From contig NZ_SZVO01000009.1 in NCBI RefSeq assembly GCF_005280585.1, positions 62,001 through 126,000 on the forward strand: 64,000 bases of DNA, written 5' to 3'. Every line of letters begins with the position of its first letter. Position 1 is the first letter of the stretch. The translations under genes and the position numbers were made by a program. The notes under the pieces were generated by a model. The model had not been told where the DNA came from and searched no databases. It saw only the letters and a program-made list of their open reading frames with translations. Shown in pieces: positions 17,906 to 26,695 of this stretch. This DNA comes from Dyadobacter frigoris (GTDB lineage: Bacteria > Bacteroidota > Bacteroidia > Cytophagales > Spirosomataceae).

Positions 17906-18286
17906 TTAAGATTCTCCCGGAAACTCTCCATCCAAATAATACCAGGAATCATTTTCAAACACAAATTCAGATTTCTCATGATGTATCTGATTTTTACCTT
18001 TTCTGTCTTTGAAGGACGCCTTAAATTCAACAATAAATTCACCTGAATTGACAATTTCGAGTTGCTGCCAGACATTGGTTTTGGCCCATTCTTCGATTTC
18101 TTTTCTTACCAAAGTCTGTCTTTTTGAAGGATGGGTTGTTTCTATGATGTAGTCAATTGCATGAGTAACATAGGCAGAATAGCGTGAGCGCATAAGTTTT
18201 TCAGCAGAATCTGCCTTGAGTCCTTTGATGATGGGGCCACAGCAGCCGGAAAATGGTTTGTTGGCTCCGCAAAAGCATTTTTTCAT
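17906..18286 (-). CDS. YchJ family protein with SEC-C zinc-binding motif
   Basis: This 126-residue protein starts with the SEC-C like pattern CFCGANKPFSGCCGP (Cys4, Cys6, Cys15, Cys16), and then has the YchJ/UPF0225 signature AEKLMRSRYSAYV followed by YIIETTHPSKR. The fold after it resembles NTF2-like small domains. The N-terminal cysteines are expected to bind zinc. The cellular role of the family is not established. It lies 40 bases before the start of the leucine-rich repeat gene on the same strand, so they could share a transcript, but there is no functional link. Confidence 0.88.
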   Translation of the reverse strand: MKKCFCGANKPFSGCCGPIIKGLKADSAEKLMRSRYSAYVTHAIDYIIETTHPSKRQTLVRKEIEEWAKTNVWQQLEIVNSGEFIVEFKASFKDRKGKNQIHHEKSEFVFENDSWYYLDGEFPGES

Positions 18287-18485
18287 AGTAATTTCTAAAA
18301 TTTTACGATTGGGTTTTATAGATATAATTTCTCAAAAGTAAGCGTTAAACACTACGGGACCGTCGCAAACTTCTATGTAAACTTAATAGAAGAAAATAAT
18401 TCTCTCATTTTTAATTAAAAGCAGATACTTGAAAGTAAAAAGCATTATGGATCGGGATTCAGGAATTATTAGCAAACCGCAGATG

Positions 18486-18536
18486 AAAGTCAGTGTAAAT
18501 TCCATGGTTTTCAGGCAGGGAATTTACACTGACTTT
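18486..18536. terminator. Strong inverted repeat downstream of the lipocalin-like gene
   Basis: A perfect 18-base stem (AAAGTCAGTGTAAATTCC / GGAATTTACACTGACTTT) with a 15-base loop lies 38 bases past the stop of the minus-strand gene at 18575. The T-run is short, so termination is likely but the hairpin may also protect RNA ends. Confidence 0.7.
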
Positions 18537-18574
18537 GTAATAAACAGTGTATTGTTAATTTGTTATTTGTGAAT

Positions 18575-19087
18575 TCAAATCATTTTTTTCCAAATAACAA
18601 CAGCAGTAATGTCTCCTCCATTGGTAGTATTTCTGACAATGTATTTTAACTCGTTGTTTGATAAAGTGTAAAACCGTTCCTGGACTGTTCCTTCCCAATT
18701 GGGGTAAAATGCATTTTCAACATAAAAGGTTATCGTTTTTTCGTCCTTGTTGATTTTGTAGGTGCCAAAGTGGGAATTATTTCCTTTCACGAGTGCTGCA
18801 TTTTCTTCTGGCGTTGCTTTGTTTTTGTCTCCTGCTTCCACTTTGGGGCGCGATGCTTTTAATATCTGAATAGCATAGTTTCCGCTTTTATCAAAGACGA
18901 GCAATCCTTTGGGTGAAATACCATAAGGAAGTGTTTTGCTACCATCCGGATTGATATTTTCGACTGTCACAAGAGTCCACAAACCGGTCAGGTCAGTGCT
19001 GTCCGGGGTTGAATTGTTTTGCGGTTTACCTGCAAAGGCATGGATCATTATTGTTAAAAATCCTGTAAGTAAAATAAGCTTTTTCAT
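18575..19087 (-). CDS. Exported lipocalin-like domain protein
   Basis: This 170-residue protein has a signal peptide (about 1-19, ending HAFAG) and a lipocalin-like domain of the Lipocalin_5 type: LTGLWTLVTVENINPDGS, YGISPKGLLVFDKSGNYAIQI, GTYKINKDEKTITFYVE and a closing strand VVIWKKM. The fold is a small beta-barrel that may bind a hydrophobic ligand or act in an antibiotic-related pathway; no specific ligand can be named. It is divergent from the AraC regulator at 19183 with 95 bases between start codons. That arrangement makes it a candidate target of that regulator. Confidence 0.82.
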   Translation of the reverse strand: MKKLILLTGFLTIMIHAFAGKPQNNSTPDSTDLTGLWTLVTVENINPDGSKTLPYGISPKGLLVFDKSGNYAIQILKASRPKVEAGDKNKATPEENAALVKGNNSHFGTYKINKDEKTITFYVENAFYPNWEGTVQERFYTLSNNELKYIVRNTTNGGDITAVVIWKKMI

Positions 19088-19182
19088 GTAGCAATTATTT
19101 AAATCTGATTTATTTGACTGGCAAAATTATACAAGTAAATGATTGCTACATTTGTACAAACTCTCACTAATTCTGTACAATT

Positions 19183-20046
19183 ATGTCTGTTCAAACCCGG
19201 GTGCTTTATCAGCCATTTGAAATTGAATACAGGGAATTGGTCACTTTTTCGTCAAAATATTACCGGAACAATTACTTTACGCTCATTTATATTCTCGATG
19301 GTACAGGAATTCAGTTAGTCAATAATCACAGGTTTAATTATCGCAAGGGGAATCTTTTTTTGATTACGCCACAGGACACTTTTTCTTTTGATATCAGCAT
19401 TCCAACAAAGTTCTTTTTTCTAAGTTTTGACGCTTCTTATATCAAACTGAACAAAGATCATGATTGGGTTGAACGAATGGATTTTATCCTTAATAATGCA
19501 AGCCACAGGCCTGGCTGTATTCTGAAAAATAGGGTTGATAAACCATTGATTGCGTCACTGGTTGAGAATATTGTGCAGGAGCAAAACAACCAGCAGCTAT
19601 ATCACAGTAAAATAACAGAGACGATTGTGCAAACGATTATTCTGGTAGTAGCGAGAAATATTGCATTGAAACTCCCCAAAAATATAAAGGAAAATACGGG
19701 CGAAGCGGTTTTGGATATATTGCATTATATACAGGAAAATATATTTACACCTGACCGTTTGAAGGTCGGGGAAATGTGTTCAAATCTCGGAATTTCCGTA
19801 AGTTATCTGGGGAAATATTTTAAGAAACAAACAGGGGAAACTTTACAGCAATATATAATTAATTACAAGCTAAGACTGGTGGAAATGAGACTTTTGCATA
19901 GTGATATGCGGATCAATGAAATTGTATTTGAGCTAAACTATACAGATGAAAGTCATTTAAACCGTTTGTTTAAAAAATATAAGGGAATTAATCCATCAGA
20001 ATTTCGCAGAGTGCAAAGTGTCGCCAATCAACCAGGGAAAATATAA
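19183..20046 (+). CDS. AraC family transcriptional regulator
   Basis: This 287-residue protein has an N-terminal cupin-like sensor domain (about 20-160, FTLIYILDGTGIQLVNN and FLITPQDTFSFDI) and a C-terminal pair of helix-turn-helix motifs (about 185-280, LKVGEMCSNLGISVSYLGKYFK and IVFELNYTDESHLNRLFKKYKGINPSEFR). The architecture fits activation in response to a small molecule. TACATTTG at 19147-19154 is a possible -7 element, though no TTTG box lies at the right distance. It is divergent from the lipocalin-like gene, its most likely target, and ends at a bidirectional terminator. Confidence 0.92.
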   Translation: MSVQTRVLYQPFEIEYRELVTFSSKYYRNNYFTLIYILDGTGIQLVNNHRFNYRKGNLFLITPQDTFSFDISIPTKFFFLSFDASYIKLNKDHDWVERMDFILNNASHRPGCILKNRVDKPLIASLVENIVQEQNNQQLYHSKITETIVQTIILVVARNIALKLPKNIKENTGEAVLDILHYIQENIFTPDRLKVGEMCSNLGISVSYLGKYFKKQTGETLQQYIINYKLRLVEMRLLHSDMRINEIVFELNYTDESHLNRLFKKYKGINPSEFRRVQSVANQPGKI

Positions 20047-20089
20047 GAAAACCGGAATAATGTAAATCTTTGATCATGTTTTGGGTGAA

Positions 20090-20145
20090 AATTAAAAGAG
20101 CTGCGCTTACCTGAATTAATTCGGTTAAGCATAGCTCTTTTAATT
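20090..20145. terminator. Bidirectional terminator
   Basis: The arms AATTAAAAGAGCT and AGCTCTTTTAATT (13 bases, perfect), with further partial pairing inside (GCTTA / TAAGC), lie between the convergent AraC and esterase genes. A- and T-rich tails allow use on both strands. Confidence 0.85.
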
Positions 20146-20159
20146 ATAACGCGACAATT

Positions 20160-22313
20160 TTACAACACAATTATTTGCTTGGATATGTTGATTCCTGCCG
20201 CTTTGATGCGTAGTATGTATTTGCCGGACGAAAGGTTATTTACATGTACTTTAACGCGGCTTTTCATGTCCTGGGTTTGAGAGATCATGATTCTTCCGTA
20301 AAGGTCATATACTATTATTTCCGCATTTTCAACATCTTCGCGAGATTCCACATAAATATCGTCACGAGCACCTGGATTTGGGTAAACAATAAAATCGGAA
20401 TCTCCGTCAGTAACAACTTCCAGGTCATTGGAATACGGCGAATAGCAGGTCAGTACATTGTTTCCCAAAGTAAAAGTTTGAAATGCTCTTGCAGCATAAG
20501 TGCCTTTAATATTTGTTTTGATTGTGTTGGTTGCAGATGCTTCAAGTATTTCATTATCACGCTTCCAGTTGTAAGATTCATACGTGCCAGTCTCATTAAT
20601 TGTTGCAGTGGCCGTGAATGGTCCTGATTTAGCAATAACCGGGGTGGGTATTTGCGGACGAATTAACAGAGATGAAGCAGTAGAATTGTCCGATACACAG
20701 CCAAGTACGTTTTGTCCGTTTACGAAATAGGTGCCAGCTTCTGTAACATTGATGGCGGATCCTGTCGAAAGTGAATTATTGTTGCCTTGTTTGTACCAGC
20801 TATATTGATCAGTTCCCGGATTAATAGAAAAGGTAAATGCAGAATCTGAACATTCCTGCTGTGATCCGGATTGCAGAATGGTTGGTGTTGCAGGTTTTAT
20901 AGCACCTGTGATGGTAATTTTTTGAGACCGCAGTGTGTTTCCGTAAGCATCTCTAAGTTTGGCATAGTACACGCCTGGGCTGGACACGTTGATGGACCTG
21001 CCGCCTTCCGTGCTCGAATTCCCGTTCACCTCCTTGGTCCAGGAATAGTTGAGGTAGCCGTCCGGTAAAGTCAGGTTGACGGAAGTATTGTTGGGTGCAC
21101 AAACGCTGGTGATTTTGGCTTCATCTGTAATCGCAACCGGCGTAACTGTTGAAAAAAAATTAATAGTCAGCGCGTCATTCCAGGCATTCGCAAGTACTGT
21201 CAATGCGTTAGTCCCATAAAAATGGGTGCCATCGGCACGCGTGGCAGGCAAATTGTCCGTAGCCGGGCCTGGATAAGCAATTCCCGGCAAATCATTAATT
21301 ACCGCATTCTGGGCATCAATGATGGGTTGAAAAACACTGTTGCTTGCATAAGAAGTCCGTGCAATAACCCAGGGAATTTGTTTGTTTACATCTGATGCAA
21401 GTTTGGAGATCACAAATTTTAAACGCGATCTGTAATCTTCAAAACTCATTTTGACCGGATCATTATCCGATTCCCCTTGCATCCACAGGATCGTCCGGGC
21501 ACCATATTGTTTTACGTAATATTGTAACGCCAGTCTCAGATTCCCATAGGGCATCTGGGAAGGCAGAATGAATGTATGATCTGTGTATACCGAATACGTT
21601 GGGATATTCTGGCTGCTTTCTACCCAGTTTATAATGGAAGTTCCGCTCCAGGCGGTATTGACAAACATAACCGGAACATTCAATTTTTTGACAAGTAAAT
21701 CCCCCAAAATTCCCCAGCACCAGCTCCCGTGGCCACGTGGCCCCATTACCTCTTCGGTGCTGTTTAGTTGTTTAAAAGTTGGGTAAGCCAAATCCTGTGT
21801 ATTATTATTGTCTTCATTGTTATCAGCAACATAGTTGACCCTATCCTCGGATGCTCCTGGTGGCAGCGCGTTAGAATAACCATGATCGATCATCCCCTGC
21901 GCGTTGGATTGTCCGGAAATAATAAATACCTCACCAACACCTGTCCGGGAAATTGTCGCGGAATTTCCTATTAAAACTCCGTTTTTAGAGCCTCTTACTT
22001 CCAGTTTGTACCAGCCACCAGTTAGCCGGAGTGTGCCGCTGAAAACGCCTCCCGAAGGTTTATCCTGTAAAGTAGTCCAGTTTATTTCTGTTCCCTGATT
22101 TGCAGCTACCGGTGTGGCATGCACTTCAATTTTATCCATGGCTAAGGCATAACTGCCGCTGATTGTGACCGTAGCAGAACCATTAAGTTCCCGTTGGTAA
22201 ACGGAACGTTCGAGGGGTGCGGTCAAACTAATCTGTGCATTGACACATACCGGGGTTAACAAAAAAAACATCCATTTCAATGAAACGCAAAGGGTTTTTA
22301 AACTTTTACTCAC
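20160..22313 (-). CDS. Secreted SASA-type carbohydrate esterase with T9SS sorting domain
   Basis: This 717-residue protein has a signal peptide (about 1-27, ending VCVNAQ), a beta-sandwich (about 28-125), then an SGNH/SASA esterase domain (about 128-395) with GEVFIISGQSNAQG (nucleophile Ser), RGHGSWCWG, WMQGESDND and a catalytic DGTHF. Family members remove O-acetyl groups from sialic acids or plant xylan. Two Ig/PKD-like domains follow (about 400-630), then a type A T9SS sorting domain (about 640-717, DFIVYPNPG and SGKYILRIKAAG). It should act on the cell surface or outside. The sugar target is not defined by sequence. No other esterase or glycosidase gene is adjacent. Confidence 0.88.
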   Translation of the reverse strand: MSKSLKTLCVSLKWMFFLLTPVCVNAQISLTAPLERSVYQRELNGSATVTISGSYALAMDKIEVHATPVAANQGTEINWTTLQDKPSGGVFSGTLRLTGGWYKLEVRGSKNGVLIGNSATISRTGVGEVFIISGQSNAQGMIDHGYSNALPPGASEDRVNYVADNNEDNNNTQDLAYPTFKQLNSTEEVMGPRGHGSWCWGILGDLLVKKLNVPVMFVNTAWSGTSIINWVESSQNIPTYSVYTDHTFILPSQMPYGNLRLALQYYVKQYGARTILWMQGESDNDPVKMSFEDYRSRLKFVISKLASDVNKQIPWVIARTSYASNSVFQPIIDAQNAVINDLPGIAYPGPATDNLPATRADGTHFYGTNALTVLANAWNDALTINFFSTVTPVAITDEAKITSVCAPNNTSVNLTLPDGYLNYSWTKEVNGNSSTEGGRSINVSSPGVYYAKLRDAYGNTLRSQKITITGAIKPATPTILQSGSQQECSDSAFTFSINPGTDQYSWYKQGNNNSLSTGSAINVTEAGTYFVNGQNVLGCVSDNSTASSLLIRPQIPTPVIAKSGPFTATATINETGTYESYNWKRDNEILEASATNTIKTNIKGTYAARAFQTFTLGNNVLTCYSPYSNDLEVVTDGDSDFIVYPNPGARDDIYVESREDVENAEIIVYDLYGRIMISQTQDMKSRVKVHVNNLSSGKYILRIKAAGINISKQIIVL

Positions 22314-22722
22314 TTTATCTTGATTTATTGATGTTTACCTCCGTAAAAGGTAAATGATTATTGACAAAAATATCGCGGAGAAATTAATCCTGCAATTTGA
22401 ATTATTATTTTTTTGCCCGTGAACACGAAATGACCTGCAAATTATTTTTATAAGCTAATCAGAATCTGAAAGGTCTCTACTTAAAGACGGGAAACAGAGA
22501 AATTGTAACTAATGCTAACGGATAAATCTTTTGGTCATAAATTTTACAAATATCTGTTAATTTTCTTAAGACTGATGCACCATTTAATTGAAGATTTAAG
22601 GATCATGGAATATTTATGTTTTAAGTTAAAAATTGAAATGTATTGCTTTTGTAGTAATTGGTTGATAATGAGGATATTTAAATTGAACACTAATAGTTAT
22701 TTTTAACTATTATAAGTAAGTG
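22314..22722. other. Intergenic region with one hairpin
   Basis: These 409 bases separate the esterase gene from the DKNYY gene; both read leftward. They hold the esterase promoter region and, at 22691-22712, a 9-base perfect stem (TAATAGTTA / TAACTATTA) just after the DKNYY stop, a probable weak terminator. No gene is evident. Confidence 0.5.
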
Positions 22723-23817
22723 TCATTCTTTGACAATTCTTGCCCCTTCGTGATACTTATAATTTCCATCCTCGGAATCCGCATCACCCATGTCGTGTGG
22801 ATAAACGCTATAAGTGGCTGGATCGGCATTTTTTACAATACCGGTTTTGTAAAAAACATGCCTATTATCACGTGCATAATTTTCTCCCAATACCATAAAA
22901 GAAGATAGATCAGCATCTTTCATTTTTTTATCATCCATGAATACAGCGTGCTTGTCTTTTGCATAGTTTACATCATGACCGAACATTTCGTTTTCCTTGA
23001 AAACTTCAAAAGTTTCCGGGGCAGCACCTGCAATTTTTCTCTCCTGGAAGTACACACTGTTTTTGTCTTTTGAATAATCGTCATCCATTATCTGGAATGT
23101 TTCGGCGTGGACATCTTTTAGTCTGAATCCAAGAAAAAATACATTGACATTGTCCCGTGAATACCGGTAATCAAGAATCTGAAAAGATTGTCTGTCGCAC
23201 GGTAAAATACATATATTGTTCTGCCCCTCGCCGGTATAGCCGTAGTAGTAAATATTAGAACTGTCTTTCGCGAAATTGCCATCGATGATCACGAATGTTT
23301 TTCCATCGCTTCGGTTGATTGGATGACGGTTCAAATACGCGGACACGTCATCTTTTGCAAAATGATAATCAATACTGACCAGTGAAGAAACATCTTTTAC
23401 GTCAAAAGGCTGACCTTCAAACCAGGCATTTTTGAGGTCTTTGGCATATCCGTTTTTCAAACTGACAAATGAAGCGGGATCCGCATTTTTGACTTCCAGT
23501 ATGGTTTGACGTTTTGATAAATAATAATTTTGACCTTCACGATATTCATCGCAGTAATAAGCTTTGTTCTTGTCTTTTGCATAATGGTCGTCCACCGCTT
23601 CAAAAGTGGCAACGTCTGCATAGCTGAAAGACCGGCTTTTATAATAAGCATTGGCTGAGTCCCTGGCAAACTGGTTGTTTAGTACAATGAAGTTTTCGTC
23701 GGTAATTACCTTTCCGTTAAAAGTGATTTTTTCTTTTTCGTCCGTATTACATCTAAAAAGAAGAGAGCCGATAATGAGGAAAATCGTTTTGAAAATCCAT
23801 TTTATAAATTGAAACAT
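22723..23817 (-). CDS. DKNYY-repeat lipoprotein
   Basis: This 364-residue protein starts with a hydrophobic stretch (8-21) and Cys23 (GSLLFRC), so it is probably a lipoprotein. The rest consists of about ten tandem DKNYY-type units of 27-40 residues. Each runs roughly FxxxDxxYAKDKxxVYYxGxxIxxADxxTFxVL; examples are FEAVDDHYAKDKNKAYY, LVSIDYHFAKDDVSAYL, FQIMDDDYSKDKNSVYF and FMVLGENYARDNRHVFY. The family occurs in envelope proteins of many Gram-negative bacteria without an assigned activity. The repeats should form small beta modules in series. It stands alone, divergent from the FtsX/MacB permease genes. Confidence 0.88.
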   Translation of the reverse strand: MFQFIKWIFKTIFLIIGSLLFRCNTDEKEKITFNGKVITDENFIVLNNQFARDSANAYYKSRSFSYADVATFEAVDDHYAKDKNKAYYCDEYREGQNYYLSKRQTILEVKNADPASFVSLKNGYAKDLKNAWFEGQPFDVKDVSSLVSIDYHFAKDDVSAYLNRHPINRSDGKTFVIIDGNFAKDSSNIYYYGYTGEGQNNICILPCDRQSFQILDYRYSRDNVNVFFLGFRLKDVHAETFQIMDDDYSKDKNSVYFQERKIAGAAPETFEVFKENEMFGHDVNYAKDKHAVFMDDKKMKDADLSSFMVLGENYARDNRHVFYKTGIVKNADPATYSVYPHDMGDADSEDGNYKYHEGARIVKE

Positions 23818-24217
23818 AACCTGAATTATTTTTTAGTTAAAAAATGTAACTCGGCCCTTCACTATTAAGAACACGACATTTTAATGGTCATGAAAATAGA
23901 TTCAGAACTGAGTGATGCAAAATTATACAGTGGTTTTCGGACCATTTATTTTATGAGGTATACAAGACGTACACAGGTGGAGAAAGTAAGTATACAAAAG
24001 GTGAACAATGTGTTAAAATGTAAGTACAGTCACTTTTTTTGATAAAATAATTAGTGAAGTGCTGCAATTTTTCCATCACAAATCCGAACAAAGCATTGTT
24101 CAGATTCGGACATATTGAAAAATAAAAAATACCCTTACGGCTTGGAAATGCATATTTGGTCTATTGGCATAAATTTGTTGAAAACCATGAAATCCGGTCT
24201 GTATAAATCCTCTGACA
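23818..24217. other. Divergent intergenic region with candidate promoter
   Basis: These 400 bases separate the DKNYY gene from the permease genes. TAAATTTG at 24170-24177 fits the TAnnTTTG -7 pattern for the plus strand, 41 bases before the permease ATG; a TTTG box at the right spacing is lacking. No gene or clear repeat was seen. Confidence 0.35.
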
Positions 24218-26593
24218 ATGCTTCGAAACTATATCAAAATTGCCTGGCGCAACCTTTTAAGAGCAAAGGTTTATGCATTTATTAATATATCCGGCCTTGC
24301 CATCGGGATGGCTGCTACTGTTCTGATTTTTTTGTGGGTACAAAGTGAATTTAAATTTGATCGTTTTTATCCGAAAACGGACAGGATTTTTCAGGTTTAC
24401 AATCAAGATAAAATAAATGGAGAGCCTTTTGTCTGGGGAACAACACCGCCGCCGCTTGCTGCTTCATTAAAACAGGATTATCCTGAAATTGAAGAAGCTG
24501 TCCGCTATCGGCCGGGCCAACTTCTTCTTTCAGCCAACGATAAATACTTGAATCCCGAAGGAACTTTTGCAGATCCCGGCTTCCTGAATATTTTCGATTT
24601 GCCATTACTATCAGGAAACAGCAAAAGTGCATTAGCGGGAAATAATAATATCGTGATAACCCAGACTCTGGCCAGAAAACTTTTTGGCAGCACGGATGTG
24701 ATCGGAAAAACAATTCTGGTTGAGCGCAAAGATAATTTTCAGATAACTGGTGTTCTCGCGGATTTACCAGCCAATTCTGGTTTTAAGCAAATTGAATATA
24801 TTTTGCCCTTTAAGTTTTATGAAGCGCTCGGCTGGTCGAATGATAACTGGAACAATAATAATTATTACACCTATGTACTTCTGGACCCGAAAGCTGACGT
24901 TTCCCAAGTGAATGAAAAAATAAAATATGCGACGGCTACACATTTGAAAGGTGTAATTGATGACACATCCAACAGAAGAATTTTTCTTCACTCGGCTAAT
25001 AACTGGCACTTGTATTCCAAAGAAGAAAACGGAAAACTGGTTGACGGAAAGATTGTTACCGTAAGATTATTTGCCATCATTGCTGCTTTCATTTTGTTTA
25101 TTGCTTGTGTAAATTTTGTCAACCTGAGTACTGCCAGAAGCGAAAAACGTGCAAAAGAAGTTGGCATACGAAAAGTAGCCGGCGCGCCGAGAATGGCTTT
25201 GGTTTTGCAGTTTATTACTGAGTCGGTTATCCTTGCTTTTATTTCCGGAATCGTTGGGCTGATGATTGTATTTGCAAGTATTTCTGAATTTAATACGCTG
25301 GTTGATACCCAACTATTGTTAAACATTTATTCTCCTGTTTTCTGGCTTTCCGCGCTTGGCTTTGTCTTATTTACAGGTCTGTTGGCAGGTAGTTATCCTG
25401 CCTTTTTTCTGGCTGGTTTTCAGCCAATCAAGATTATGAAAGGTACTTACAAGCCTGCAAATGCCGTTTTTTCTCCACGCAAAATCCTGGTTGTACTTCA
25501 ATTTACGTTTGCAATCATTTTAATTGTTTCAACGCTTGTCATAAAACAGCAGATCAGTTTCGGACAAAAACGGGAAAGCGGTTACGATAAAAATAACCTG
25601 ATTTTTACCTATCTGTCAGGCGATCTTCAAAATCATTTTTCTCCCTTACAACAAGAACTTGTTTCCAGCGGTGCTGTTGTTGCCACAAGCAGATCAATTG
25701 GGCCAATCACGCAGCTGAACACGCGTCAATGGGGACTTTCATGGCCGGGAAGTACGCAGAAGGATAAAGATCAGGAATTTGTACCCTTCGGCGCTGACAT
25801 TGATTTTCTGAAAACAAATGGTGTAAAATTACAGGCTGGCCGTGAAATTGATATCCGAAAATACGCAACGGATTCTTTGGCCCTGATGCTGAATGAATCG
25901 GCGGTGAAAGCGATGCGACTTGCTGACGCGATTGGAACTACAATTAAGTTCTCAGAAAAAGAGTGGCATGTAGTCGGCGTGGTGAAAGATTTTATTTTTG
26001 CATCGCCCTACGAGAAAATAAATCCTGTTGTCATTTATGGTCCGGCGAAACAACTGGACTGGGTTGGGCTGCGTCTTAATCCGGATGTTAATACGGCAGA
26101 AAATCTGGAAATAGTCGGTAATATTTTCAAAAAATACAATCCTGAATATCCCTTCGAGTACACATTTGCTGATGAATCTTACAAATTGAAATTTGCAGAG
26201 GAACAGCGTACAGCTTCATTTACCAGCGTTTTTACGGGATTAACAATTCTTATTTCCTGTCTTGGACTTTTCGGACTGGCGGCGTATTCTGCTCAGCAAA
26301 GAACAAAAGAAATAGGTGTGCGAAAAGTACTGGGTGCTTCTGTTGCCAGCGTGGTAAAACTATTGTCGACTGAATTTATAACGCTGGTACTAATCGCCTT
26401 TGTCCTCGCGACCCCGGTTGCCTGGTACGCTATGGACAAATGGCTGGGTGATTTCAGCTATCGGATTTCTCTGAGCATTTCCATATTCGCACTGACACTA
26501 GTTGTTACCATTACAATTGTGATGCTGACAGTAAGTTTTCAGGCTGTGAAAGCTGCCCTGATGAACCCGGTTCAATCTCTGAAAAGTGACTAG
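24218..26593 (+). CDS. MacB/FtsX-type ABC transporter permease
   Basis: This 791-residue permease is of the duplicated FtsX class common in Bacteroidota. It begins with the typical MLRNYIKIAWRNLLRAK, has TM1 at about 20-42, a large periplasmic MacB_PCD domain (about 50-270), three helices in a FtsX domain (about 280-420, with RSEKRAKEVGIRKVAGA as the cytoplasmic coupling loop), then a second periplasmic domain (about 450-660) and a second FtsX block (about 670-785, with QQRTKEIGVRKVLGAS). Such permeases work with a LolD/MacB-type ATPase in lipoprotein, peptide or drug export or in envelope signalling. No ATPase gene is nearby. A paralogue follows 102 bases downstream. Confidence 0.93.
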   Translation: MLRNYIKIAWRNLLRAKVYAFINISGLAIGMAATVLIFLWVQSEFKFDRFYPKTDRIFQVYNQDKINGEPFVWGTTPPPLAASLKQDYPEIEEAVRYRPGQLLLSANDKYLNPEGTFADPGFLNIFDLPLLSGNSKSALAGNNNIVITQTLARKLFGSTDVIGKTILVERKDNFQITGVLADLPANSGFKQIEYILPFKFYEALGWSNDNWNNNNYYTYVLLDPKADVSQVNEKIKYATATHLKGVIDDTSNRRIFLHSANNWHLYSKEENGKLVDGKIVTVRLFAIIAAFILFIACVNFVNLSTARSEKRAKEVGIRKVAGAPRMALVLQFITESVILAFISGIVGLMIVFASISEFNTLVDTQLLLNIYSPVFWLSALGFVLFTGLLAGSYPAFFLAGFQPIKIMKGTYKPANAVFSPRKILVVLQFTFAIILIVSTLVIKQQISFGQKRESGYDKNNLIFTYLSGDLQNHFSPLQQELVSSGAVVATSRSIGPITQLNTRQWGLSWPGSTQKDKDQEFVPFGADIDFLKTNGVKLQAGREIDIRKYATDSLALMLNESAVKAMRLADAIGTTIKFSEKEWHVVGVVKDFIFASPYEKINPVVIYGPAKQLDWVGLRLNPDVNTAENLEIVGNIFKKYNPEYPFEYTFADESYKLKFAEEQRTASFTSVFTGLTILISCLGLFGLAAYSAQQRTKEIGVRKVLGASVASVVKLLSTEFITLVLIAFVLATPVAWYAMDKWLGDFSYRISLSISIFALTLVVTITIVMLTVSFQAVKAALMNPVQSLKSD

Positions 26594-26695
26594 CAATTGC
26601 TGGAAATATTTTTTATATTTAAATATATAAAAGAAAATTATATCTCCAACCCTTCAAGCTAAAAGCCAATCGCTGATAGCTAACCGAGAAAAACT

